From: Carex sylvatica
Taxonomy: Eukaryota > Streptophyta > Magnoliopsida > Poales > Cyperaceae
NCBI GenBank assembly: GCA_964058845.1
Contig: CAXKVR010000060.1
Span: forward strand, 496,001-560,000
DNA: 64,000 nt
Direction of reading: 5' to 3'
The notes beneath the pieces were generated by a model that made no database searches, was not told the origin of the DNA, and saw nothing but the letters and a program-made list of their open reading frames with translations. The first letter of the stretch is position 1; the number at the start of each line of letters is the position of its first letter. Below are positions 1 to 10,900 of this stretch, in pieces. Position numbers and translations under genes: made by a program.

Positions 1-1050
1 AAATATTTGGGAAAGAAACTGAAAAAAAGAATAATTATGCAATACAGCAGTTATTCAGAAGTAAATGGTAGGGGGTCCCAATGTCAGTAGCACGCTTTAC
101 CCGTTAAAGATATTAACTCATTTGGTTCAACACGGAACTGAAAATCAAAGAAACAAACAGAGGAAACCACCGCAAACAACACAGACCAAAATCCTCTCCA
201 GCGTTGGAAGCACGTCCATCAGGCCTCAGGGTGAAATGACATTCATTTTAGATAAACACGAATCACGAGGTAAGAGATCAGGTGAATTTAGTTAAGTGTA
301 CCTCATTGTAGAGGATATATGGAAAATGGACACACTGATCGAGGCAGCAAAAGAAACGCCGTACAAAGGGAGTAAAGGACCGACACCTTCAGTGGAAAGT
401 ACCTGGAACAACAACGCTACACGCCGAGTCCATGTAAAAGACAGATGCTACGATTCTAGCCTTCTAGGAATTAAATTGGTCAATTTGTTATCCAGCACCA
501 AATTGTCTACTATTTTAACTAAGCCACCTTCTTTGTGGCTCTAAATTTATCTTTTGGTCCTAATCTTGAGAGGAAAATAAAATATATAATATTCAATATA
601 TTATGTGCATTGTATTTTAATAACATTAATGATAAGTTGAATATTGAATGTACTATAACATATTAACATAGCTTGTGTAACAAGGGTCAATAATGACTAA
701 ATTACGTCTCAATAGTTTATTTTATTTTATGTGCATTGTATAGTTTGATAATTATATTTCTTCCACAATTGTGTTATGTGATATGACAACAGTGATGCTA
801 ATATCTTAATTTAAATTCATTGTATTTTTTTTTACAGAGCTAATATCTTAACTTTATTTTTGCATTTGCATTTCCTAGATTTTCCACAATTTAATAATAT
901 CGATTTACCTTACACTGTACGTAGATCAAACAATATATATTTAATTTTGAAGTATCATTTAATCCTGTAATATTATCTGGGACAGCATTTAATACACCCA
1001 TGTAACAAAGCGCGTAGTTATGATAATATAATACCACCTTTGGTTCCGAT
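1..1050. other. AT-rich stretch, no gene recognised
   Basis: Two abutting short open frames (65-295 and 296-544, plus strand) show no signal peptide, domain or family resemblance I can name, and their composition is not clearly coding. From 545 onward the sequence is strongly AT-rich up to the AGP promoter. It could hold the tail of an upstream transcription unit or an old repeat; nothing decides this. Confidence 0.4.
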
Positions 1051-1060
1051 CGCACCCCTT

Positions 1061-1178
1061 TATATATACCCTTTTCAGCACCACTCACACCTCCTCTCAC
1101 TCTAAACCCTAACCCTAGATCTACTCTCACAGTCTCACTCCACCATCTCTCTCTCCCTCTCTACAGCAGATCCAGACA
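1061..1178 (+). promoter_or_regulatory. Core promoter and 5' UTR of the AGP gene
   Basis: A TATA box (tatatata, 1061-1068) lies about 110 bases before the ATG. Downstream, 1104-1118 reads aaaccctaaccctag, a telo-box-type motif often found near the start site of plant genes active in dividing tissue. It is followed by a CT-rich leader (about 1139-1165). The transcription start near 1090-1100 is inferred from TATA spacing. Confidence 0.6.
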
Positions 1179-1613
1179 ATGGCGCGCCTACACTTCCTCG
1201 CCGCGGCTCTCGCCGTTCTCTTCATCTCCGCCACCGCTCAGGCCCCTGGCGCCGCTCCCGCCGCCGCTCCTACCACCGCCCCACCAACTCCCGCACCCGT
1301 CTCGCCTCCTCCTGCAACTCCACCAACTCCCGCTCCCGTTACACCTCCAACTCCCGCACCCATGTCACCTCCTCCGGCGACTCCACCACCGGCCGCAGTC
1401 CCTGCCCCTTCAACCGCGCCCGCTACCCCCCCGGCAGCCACTCCTCCTTCGACTCCTGAGGGCTCTCCAAACGCTTCTCCTCCTTCTCCTCCATCCTCCA
1501 TGACACCAGCAGAGGCTCCTGGCACCACCCCTAGCGGGTCAAGCGCCGCTGGATTCTCAGCCTCCTGGATTGCCTCTGCTGCGGTCGCCGCTGCCGTCGC
1601 CTATGCCTTCTAA
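1179..1613 (+). CDS. Classical arabinogalactan protein (AGP), GPI-anchored
   Basis: Intronless gene for 144 residues. Residues 1-21 form a typical signal peptide (charged start, LAAALAVLFI core, cleavage near TAQ/A). The middle (about 22-115) is almost entirely Pro, Ala, Ser and Thr, with AP, SP, TP and PPP repeats such as TPPTPAP and VSPPPATPP: clustered non-contiguous prolines that in this family are hydroxylated and carry arabinogalactan chains. Near residues 122-126 small residues (SSAAG) suit a GPI omega site, followed by a hydrophobic Ala/Val-rich tail to the C terminus. Length fits classical AGPs. Expected location is the outer plasma membrane and cell wall. The high-GC open frame on the opposite strand is a shadow of this repeat. 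Individual AGPs diverge too fast to name an orthologue. Confidence 0.93.
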   Translation: MARLHFLAAALAVLFISATAQAPGAAPAAAPTTAPPTPAPVSPPPATPPTPAPVTPPTPAPMSPPPATPPPAAVPAPSTAPATPPAATPPSTPEGSPNASPPSPPSSMTPAEAPGTTPSGSSAAGFSASWIASAAVAAAVAYAF

Positions 1614-3371
1614 GTCTGATGGATGTGGATCTCGTGAGATCTGTTCTTCGAGAGGGGTGGGGTTTTAATTTTTCGCACATATAATTAATGTTTGTTATTA
1701 TCATTATTTGTTCTCTATCTGGAGATCATTTTTAGTTTGTGGATCGACATTTGCTGATTTCATTCTGATCTTTTTTATTTATTTTGTTTGAGACTTGTCA
1801 GAGAGAGAGATCGGGAGAGTTTAGTGGTGCCTCTGTTTGTATTATTTCATTTTCTAGTGGATTCTTTCTGTAATTTCGTTGTCTTTTTCCTTTTTCTTAG
1901 TTAATTTCATTTCACATCAAATTTCTCTTACAATTAGTTTGTGTACAAATGTATAATTGCCAGATCTGAACTTAGATACTGAACACTGCCACCTTAGTTC
2001 ACTGATCACTGATTACTGATTACTGATCAACTGTTAATTTAAATAATCAAGTAATTAAAAGATATAATCTGAGAAGTGGGGTGACGTCACCATAGCATGA
2101 AGGCTGAAGCCCAGCTGTAACGCAAACTGGGAAACAGTACCAGTGGAAAAGCACGTGCATTGCATATTTCTAAAGCAACAAATGGACGGTCGTGATGCTT
2201 TCAGATTGAGAGAGGATGAAAGGAACGATCCAGATGGCAGATGGCAGATGGTGAGATTGAGAGGGTACTTCCTACTAACTAGCTTTGTCTTTTTTTAAAG
2301 GTTTAGGAGTTGAAAAGCGAGACTGGACTGATAGTGTGACAGCTATAGTTGTGGAACTGTGGATCTAATTTAATTTTAAATTTAGTTTATTGGGACGAAT
2401 AATTCCTGTTCGGTAGTTAGGTTTATTATTAGAAAAATGCCAATGCCATAGCATGGACAGCTAAGAGGATGCACTTTAAATATGTTTTTTAGTGTGATTT
2501 GAAGTGTCAAGCTGTCAATTGCATGTGAGGTTAAAGTTTGTGATAGTGTTTTTGTGAACCCCACATCTAGAAAGTGACCTACTCTCTATATTTTGTATTT
2601 CATATTCCATGATTAGTATTATAAAGTTGGTGGTATGTGGCGTATAAAATGCGTTCTACCGTATTTTAGCAAATCTATATTTTGTTCAAATATAGTTGGC
2701 AATTTGTTATGAAGCAAAGGAAAACCCAAAAACTAATAAAAAAATGTGGATATGTATTATTCATTCATAGGAATAATAAGTAGGTTGTGAGTAGTTGGTT
2801 TATTTTATTTTATTTTTTACAATGCCTGTTGCTATCAATCAGTGAAGGTCCACCGAATTCTTGTTGGGTTAAATTCTGAATTTGCAATTTTGCCTGGTTT
2901 GATTTATACCTTGTATAATTGACCAAGCTCGAGATCTGATTTTTCATGTGAAAAGGGAGAATAAAAGACTATGATCTTGGCTGATTCCATGATTGAATAA
3001 TTGGATTAGTGTTGAGCATGAGAGGAATAGTAACATTTCACCTAACATGACCAAACCCTTATATTCTCAACCATCAAAATGGGTTGTAAATGGGTTGTAC
3101 AGATTGAGACCTAATTCTAATCATGTTGTCAAACTTTCCATCCCATGTTTTTTTTTCATGCAACGTGTCATTATCTTGCTTTTTTGGATCGTACATAAGT
3201 TAGTGATCAAATTTTTTTATGTAGTTGTTATAATTTTGTTTGTTTGGCATATTTTTGTTACTTTTTGCAAATTTTGGCTAATAACATCAATAAATATGGT
3301 AATGCATTATAATTGAAAAGCTAAGAAAATATATTATATTTTTGACTTGTTGACCTATACTAAATGTCATT
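1614..3371. other. AGP 3' UTR and AT-rich intergenic DNA
   Basis: The first 250-300 bases are probably AGP 3' UTR: T-rich, with several near-AATAAA stretches. Beyond that I see no exon-like run, only AT-rich sequence with small local repeats (a doubled cagatggcag near 2232-2250). Confidence 0.4.
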
Positions 3372-3550
3372 GAAAATTTAAAATTTTATATGTAAACACA
3401 TCACTCATAAAATAGAGAAAATTTAAAATTTTATATGTAAACACATCACTCATAAAATAGAGTGTGAATTTATTATTTGAAGTCTCGAACCCATAGTTTA
3501 TAAAATGTATCAATTTGAACGGTGTGAATTTATTATTTGAAGTTTAATTG
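3372..3550. repeat. 45-bp tandem duplication in a diverged hairpin-repeat half
   Basis: A unit beginning gaaaatttaaaattttatat (3372) is repeated with a 45-base period from 3417. The phrase gtgtgaatttattatttgaa also occurs twice (about 3461 and 3521). The words 'acacatcactcataaaatag' and 'tttgaacggtg' resemble the arms of the palindromic element at 25.9 kb, so this is probably an eroded half of that family. Confidence 0.5.
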
Positions 3551-4344
3551 ATAGGTTTCTGAGTCTGTGACACTTATGGCCGAAATCTATAATTTATATA
3601 ACTAAAACTAAAGGAAATGTTATCCACTTAATTATATATTTAATTTGGGAGTCCAATCATTGTCATTAGAGACCATGCCACAAGAAATGAAATATCTCAA
3701 AATAAGATAAGAACAAATTCATTGTACAAATATGAAGCTACCAAAAAATGGTAAGATCAATTTTCATACAACTACGCAAATTGGCGTGAGTTGAGAGGTC
3801 TAGTTCTACTTTGCTTGTGCTATGCAAATGGAAATCCAATGCTATCTTTTCTTATGCTCCATGCACATGAAAAAAATAATATATATGTATGGACCTACCT
3901 AATTTTCTCTTTTTCTAGATTCTAGTGTTTTTTTTTTTTTTTTTTTTTTTTCTGAAATTCAAAACATGGCTATTACCTTTACCAGTTATAGATTTGCAAT
4001 TAAGATTATTTGTAGACTCACTAAAAGTCTAAAGCAAATTAAGTTTGGTGTTGAAAAAAAAGAAGCCCAAAACCTAATTTGGACTGGAGCGGTCTGGTTT
4101 TTAACCAAACACAGTTGGGCTGTCTGCCAGATAATTGCACGGGACCACAATACCACATCCATGTAAACTCTCTCAGCACACAATCCAAACTTGCGTTCAT
4201 TGAACAAAATCATTAATTTAATTCTTTGAGAAATAAAATGCGGATAGGGAGGAATTTTTGTGACATATGAATGAGATGGTACAAATTAAGTCCATCTGTC
4301 TATTCATCCATAATTTGAACGGTCATGATTTAAATATGGAGACT

Positions 4345-4888
4345 ATTTGGTTTTGAGAAGACACAACTCATACTAATACGTTCTATTTCAGAGAGAGCAA
4401 GCCGTATACGAAAGTAACTAGGTTTTGGGCTCGCTCTGTCTCCGGAAGACAAGCCGAGCATGAGAATGTGGATGTCGATTTCCTAAGTAGGAAGGTTAGG
4501 AGGTATTCGGACTCTATCATGTATGATATCTCACTTGGAAGCAAAAGTTTGACTCCTCATTACTGGGGCTTTCTGTCTTAAATAGGTCGTCCCCAAACCG
4601 TTATTTCGTGTTGTCAGAGCGGTTAAGAAAGATTGCATAAGAGCGATGACACTTGCATAATTGGCGGTCACTAAATTGCACCCGTTTGTGTACGGACATG
4701 AAAGTGGTCAATGTAAGCTAAATTCGGGCTGGACGAGGCCTTGTCAGGCCTTACTGGGCCTAGTCGTTACCGAATTATAAGTTCTTCATATTCGATCTCG
4801 GGTTGGCTCCTGGGTGGGATCCGAATCCCGGGTCTATTCTTGGCCCATGAATAATATGTGAGGGCTTTTGGTACATGACCCTATCACA
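4345..4888 (-). mobile_element. Degenerate LTR-like fragment related to 49,080-49,732
   Basis: The right end reads acatgaccctatcaca, matching acatggccctatcaca at 49,717-49,732. Internally 'gggttggctcctgggtggga' and 'gaatcccgggtc...cttggccca' parallel 'gggttggcctctttatctga' and 'gaatcgcggcc...gtggccca' in the younger copy. Read on the minus strand it begins TGTGATAGGG, as an LTR would. The left boundary is uncertain and no target duplication was found, so this is an old or partial copy. Confidence 0.45.
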
Positions 4889-5303
4889 TACTTTAATCAT
4901 AATCGTTCAGATCATGAATAAATTAACAGATGGACTTCACTGACAGAAATTTCTTGTCCACATGTGAGCAGGAGATTTAGTTCCGGACATTACACCAGAG
5001 GAACCAATAATTGATTAAGTTAATTTAGAAGTTCATAAAGGAATCGTCACAATAATTTGATTCCTTTTATGCTATCGAAATATTACCGCATATCAATCTA
5101 TTTTTCTATATTATTTTTTATTAATTTCTATAAACAAACAATTATGTTCATTAAATGTAGCAACTAGAGTTAAAAACATATATATAAAAAAAAGATGAAA
5201 TGAAAGATAATAGGATTCAACAATTACTATTTAGTATTTTTTTTTTTGGTCTCCTTTCATATATAATAAATTCCAATAATTAATTCGATCCTCTAATTTT
5301 AAT

Positions 5304-5690
5304 GAGGGTTCAAATGCCTTTATTTTTTAAAACTTTAATAAATCAAAATGTAAAACTTAAAAGTTAAAATAAAATCATTAGATATGATCTATTTTATTTT
5401 CTCTATATGCTTATAAAAATCATCACATTTCAATTTTGTTTTTATGTGAATCAATAAGTTTAAAAATCAACGTCTAGAAATCATTAACATTAGTGTATTT
5501 TTTACAAGTTCTTGATGACAATCAAAATAAAATTGAAATATCATAATTTTTTGCACGTGCATAAAAAATGATGTAAAACATATCCAACGGTTTTATTTTG
5601 ACTTTTAAGTTTTAAATTTTGAATTATTAAAGTTTTTAAAAATAAAAGCATGATAGAGACACAAAAAATAAAAGCATTTAAACCATCCTC
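5304..5690. mobile_element. 387-bp palindromic MITE with perfect 9-bp TSD (MULE type)
   Basis: Left end gagggttcaaatgc and right end gcatttaaaccatcctc are imperfect inverted repeats, and the whole unit folds on itself (aaaactttaataa versus ttattaaagtttt). It is flanked by the 9-base direct repeat aattttaat at 5295-5303 and 5691-5699. Nine-base duplications are typical of Mutator-like elements. A second copy lies at 19,872-20,265 and a diverged one near 31,690-31,976. There is no coding capacity. Confidence 0.8.
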
Positions 5691-5699
5691 AATTTTAAT

Positions 5700-7080
5700 T
5701 TTACCACAACCTTAACTTTTTTGGGCACTTTTGTCCCTCCCTCCCTCCCTCCAATTGATTTTATTTTCATTAAAGGCCACACATGTTTATTTTTTGTCTT
5801 CTTGTAATGTTTTCGTTTCCAACAAAAAGTATTAGCATCTATTTGTGGGCATCAATTTTGTCCTTCCCTACCCTCACTGCTTTTGGCGAAGTTGCAGAAA
5901 AGGATCGCGTACTAATAATGGCACTCAACTTTTCTAAGAGATCGATTGATCTGCATAAGTTTGTAATCTGACCCATTTGGCCCCAAATTTTGATTCTTCT
6001 TTAAAACATAGACAGTATTGAATGGATCGCTTTTCTGAGTGATAGCTCGCTAGGTAACCCAATTATAGCTGGAAAGATACTCCTCAGCTTCCTCTGCATT
6101 AACATATAGTTTCAGTTTAGCTCCACACCGTTCGATTATAATTCCGACCAATCAGATCCATACCTGTAATGCACAAAATACTTTAATATTCGTGCGGAAT
6201 TAAATCGAACGGTTTCAATCTACACCCAAAATTTGAGTTAACTCAGAGGATACCAATTCAGATTACCCTCAAACACCTGAGCTATCTGAATTGATTCCAG
6301 TCGAGCGATGTTTTTTTTCGGACCTGCATTAAGATATGTGCCGAATTAAAATAAACGATCCAGATCTCATTTTATCAGGTCAGTACCTGACTAATATAAA
6401 TTCACTGTATAGATTGGTTATAGAATTTTTATTTATAGAAATACTATAATATATTAGAGAGAAATAGAAATAGTATCTTGAAATTGTCATAACATAAAAG
6501 GATAATTTTATAAAAAGAAAAAAGTTTGGACTCGAAATATTATTACAGAGAATCAAAAGCAACTGAAAATAAAATTAAAAAAGAAAACACTTTGATCGGA
6601 AAAATTCCACTTATTTTCTATGCATCCAAAAATAAAGATAACCATTTCTCTTTTATGCTATTATTTTATAATATTTTCTATTAATAAAGAATCTTGCAAC
6701 GCCATTTTTTGTAAAAAAATTATCTGTAGAAATTAAGAAAACGGAAGAGAGAAAAACAGAAATAGTACATCAAATTTTTTTGATTGGTAGAAAGATCGGT
6801 AGCATTTTCACTGATCCTAAAAACTAAAAATTCTAGTAAAGTATAAATTTTTTGAAATCTATAAATAATATAAATATTTTATCTATTTTTTGAAAAACAT
6901 ATTACATTTTACTAGAAATCTAATATATAAGACTTATCTCTATATATGCATCAGATTAAGAAGAAGAAAAAAAACTAAGTTTAAATCGGTAGAATTCCTA
7001 TCAATCTAAAATACAATGTACTCTTTTTTTTCTCTCTCTACATTTTTCTTAATTTCTACAGTTAAAAAATTCCCCTATTT
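5700..7080. other. AT-rich intergenic DNA
   Basis: No gene recognised. It contains a (ctcc)-type simple run at about 5735-5755, then long A/T-rich stretches upstream of the RAE1 promoter. The segment 6150-6380 repeats phrases of the type 'tgcattaa..atatgtgccgaattaaa', which may be an eroded inverted repeat. Confidence 0.35.
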
Positions 7081-7319
7081 TTTCGTTTCACCGTTGATTT
7101 CTCCACTTTTAGCTTAGATCATACGCCGCTGACCTGCTCAGCGTGTACATCATCGATCGGTCGGCTCTATTATAAGTTCTTCGGAAAAGCTTAGATCCAA
7201 CGCTACGCTCGCCGTTCGACGTGTACTTATATCCACCGTTGCTTCATTCACCATTTTAAACCTCGCTTTTTTTGGAACCGTCCGATTGGAAAAAGATTGT
7301 AAATTCCCCTTGCACAAAT

Positions 7320-7974
7320 CACAGGCATTTTGTCGAGCACCTCCTGCGCACTCGGCGGCTTCGCCTCTCTCTCTCTACGCCCTTCGCTTCTCTAAAACCA
7401 CTAGTAGGCTTTCTACTGTTTATCTTTGATTCTTCTTCTTAGTTTCTTAACACTTTACGGTTAGGTTGTGCTCTTTTGTCGATCATAGGAAGAAAAATGT
7501 AAGGCTTTCTTTCATTTTTGTTCTTATTTTTCCGCGATTATACCCTTCTATAAGTGGCTTTACCTATCATCTGTAAAGAGGATTCATTTTCTTGTTGGTT
7601 TCATTGTCAACTAGTGCTGCTATTCACCAATATGTCTGGAAATCAGATTTGGTTCCATTTTTTTGCTTAATCATTAATATATTTACTTTTATTATGTAAG
7701 TATAGTTTTACTGCTTTTGCAAAATCCAAACAGAATATTTTGTTGTAGGTACACTTTCTATCTTGTTGTAAGTTTATTTTTTCTTAGAATGGCCAAAACA
7801 ATGTTGTTAAGTATTGAAAATGTATGAAATGCAGGGTTTATGTTATGGTAAAATTGGTCATGAGTTACCAAAGAACAGTTTTGTATGCTTTCTTTTGGTT
7901 TTTGTATATGTTCTTTTATTTTGAATTTGCAATTTTGGAATGATATTGTGCTTAATTTCATTTGATAACTGTAG
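7320..7974 (+). promoter_or_regulatory. RAE1: RAE1 leader: non-coding first exon and 5'-UTR intron
   Basis: A pyrimidine-rich, GC-richer stretch (7320-7498) resembles a leader exon. A good donor (aaaaat/gtaagg, GT at 7499) pairs with the acceptor actgtag ending at 7974, just before the exon carrying the ATG. A 5'-UTR intron is common in constitutively expressed plant genes. The transcription start is not determined from sequence. Confidence 0.5.
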
Positions 7975-7993
7975 GCTTTGTGAGAAATAAGAT

Positions 7994-10900
7994 ATGGCAT
8001 TTTCAAGTCTTAGTACTGCTGCGACTAATGTCAACCCAAACAAATCCTTCGAGGTATAATTTCTATATATATTTCTTTAATCCTTGTCAAAAAAATTTGC
8101 ACTGTGTTTCTATCCATTCTACCCAGATAAAATTTTCAAGGTTTTATATTTAATTGGTTGTTTAAATAACATAAATGTGAGTATATCAACTGTTCTGCAT
8201 TTTTTTTCTACCCGATTATTTTTTAACTTATCGAAAGAAAATAGTGCTTTCTTACTTTGTTGTTTTTCTTATAGTAGCAATTCACTTTTTTGTATTCCAG
8301 TGGTGTATAATTCAGCGTGAAAGCAAAAAAATAAAACAGAAAATTAGTGAGATCCTTGTACTGTGCATTTCCTATATCTTCTTGTATAAATTTTAGTACC
8401 TGTAAATAATTCAGGTGACACCTTCTCCTAGTGACTCAATTTCTAGTCTAAGCTTCAGCCCAAAAGCGAATCATCTGGTCGCAACATCTTGGGATAATCA
8501 GGTGTGTTCAATTTTTCAATTTTGTTTGAATTAGGCAAAGCACTGATTATCTTGTGCTTGCTAGATCCTAATATTTCAACAGCTAATTTGCGCCACTCAA
8601 GTTTCTATTTTTTAGATATTCTTGACTACTTTTTTGGATAGGGAGAAAATCATTGCTCTTGGATGGTATAAGATTGTTTAGAAGCAATGGTTTTTATGTC
8701 CTATCCAAAGGGATAATTAATGAAAATGTACAAGTATAAATATATGCGTGTCTCGGATTGGCCTTTTGAACCTCAGAAATCAATATTTAGGCCTGAAGCA
8801 CAAGATATTCATTCTTCAAGATAATATATGCATTATTCAGGATATTTGCTGTATATACTATGTAGGTCAGGTGCTGGGAGATTCATTCTGGAAGTAGCCA
8901 GCCTAAGGCATCAATTTCACACGACCAACCGGTACAACCACTTTCACTTTTATTTTACTATTCTCATTTCTTATATTTTTTTTTAAATTCATTTTTGTTC
9001 AGACAATAACCTTTGAAACAGTTTTTTTTACCGAATCTTGAAGTATATATTTAGAAAACCATAATATCTCTAGAGACCCCAGGAAAACATCACAAAATAT
9101 TATACATACTGCTCCTCTCTTAGTATTTTCAAAACATTTACACAAACTAAGTTTGGGACTAAAGGCTTGGTGGTGGTTGTTGTTGTTTGTTACACAAACC
9201 AAAAGAAGCAAACAGTAAGGTGGTTTGTTGTGCATTTTTGTTCTGATAATACCAGTCTACCGGGTCTTAAACTGATACAAACATGCTATTTATTTGAATT
9301 TGTTGATGGTACTCGTAAGTTGCATTTCATCTCAACCAGTTGGACCATCCAAAATTCCAAACATATGAACCGATGTATATAGACAAGTCTATTCGTAATT
9401 GGCCATATTATAATTTATAACCCTAGAAATCACATGTACCTCCAATTTTCAATAGTCAAGTGCTATCAAAACTATGCTTCACAAACAGGGGTGAAAGTAG
9501 ATAGAGGAACCTATAGATTGGAAATTTTTAGTTGTCCTTCAAATTTTTTTAATTTTTACAAAAAATTATATCATTAGCTCCCTTCATAAAATGAAATCAC
9601 AGAACACTTATTTCTATCTCAATTTTCTGGTTCTGCCCCTGTTCACACGCAAACATTTATCCAAACTCTCTATGGTTTACCTAATAGAAGAGTGACGCTA
9701 TGGTACTATGCATAGCGCACTTTGGTTCATACTATGGATTCATATCTCTATTTTAAAAATCCAAACAGTCGATCCATTCCGCCCAACATGATCTTCATAT
9801 GAAAATGTGCTCGGATGTCAAATTTTACATTTTTTATAATTTTTTTACGATTTTTTTAAATAGGTACAAAATCACTTGATCTAAAGATTTTAGACCATTC
9901 GAAATTAGTGATTTTCAACCTATCCAAAAAAATAGTAAAAAAAATTCAAAAAAATGTAAAATTTGGCCTCCAAGCACATTCTCATATGGAGATCATGATG
10001 AACGGTTCTGATCAACTATTTAGACTTTAAAAATGAAAATATGGATCCTTAGTACGGACCAAAGTGCACTATGCATAGTACCATAGCCTCACTCCTAATA
10101 GAATATGCATTCTCCCCGTATTTTAAGCTTGTTCACATTCTCATTTTCGCACGAAGTTCTCACAACTGTAATTTCAATTGGTCTTATTTCACAGGTGTTA
10201 TGCTCGGCATGGAAGGATGATGGGACGACAGTGTTCACAGGAGGGTGCGACAAGCAGGTAAAAATGTGGCCCCTGCTGTCAGGCGGGCAGCCCACTACTG
10301 TTGCCATGCATGATGCCCCGGTCAAAGAGGTTGCGTGGATCCCTCAGATGAACCTCCTCGTTTCCGGCAGCTGGGACAAAACTGTCAGGTGTTTTTTTTT
10401 TTTTTTTTATGGTTAAACAGGCAAGGTGCCCATTAAGAATTTCAATAATAAAAAAGAATATTTACAAAGTCGTAGGTTAACCTGGTGTACAGGAGTTACT
10501 ACAAGTTCTCTAAATTGTAAATAATGCACATGTAATTTTTTTTATTAAACACTTTCTTACTAAGTAATAATTTCATGTTTGCCCTTACAAAAACCTCGCA
10601 ATATTACATCATCTGTAAGACTGTAACAGTGGGTTTGTGGATGGGCTAATTCTGTTGTCTGGTAGGTATCTTGTCTGATACTTTGCATTGAATTTTCTAT
10701 ATTTTTAGTGTTACCCATAATATCTCTTGTCTTGAGAGAGTACTTATTTTATATTTTGCATGTCTGCATTTGTCTGCACTTGAAATTGCTAATTGCTTCC
10801 TGAACTTAAATGCTGTGCAGTAAACTTATCAACTGATTAATAATGCAAATCACAACTTGTAGTAATTCTCACTGATGTAATAAGGTTAAAGGGTTTAGGG

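Noticed and set aside
1238..1528. Long Gly/Ala-rich open frame on the minus strand
   Set aside because: It is the antisense shadow of the Pro/Ala-rich AGP; signal peptide and GPI signal exist only on the plus strand.
10105..10416. Open frame starting upstream of the RAE1 exon at 10195
   Set aside because: It reads intron sequence before the acceptor and after the donor; only 10195-10388 is exon.
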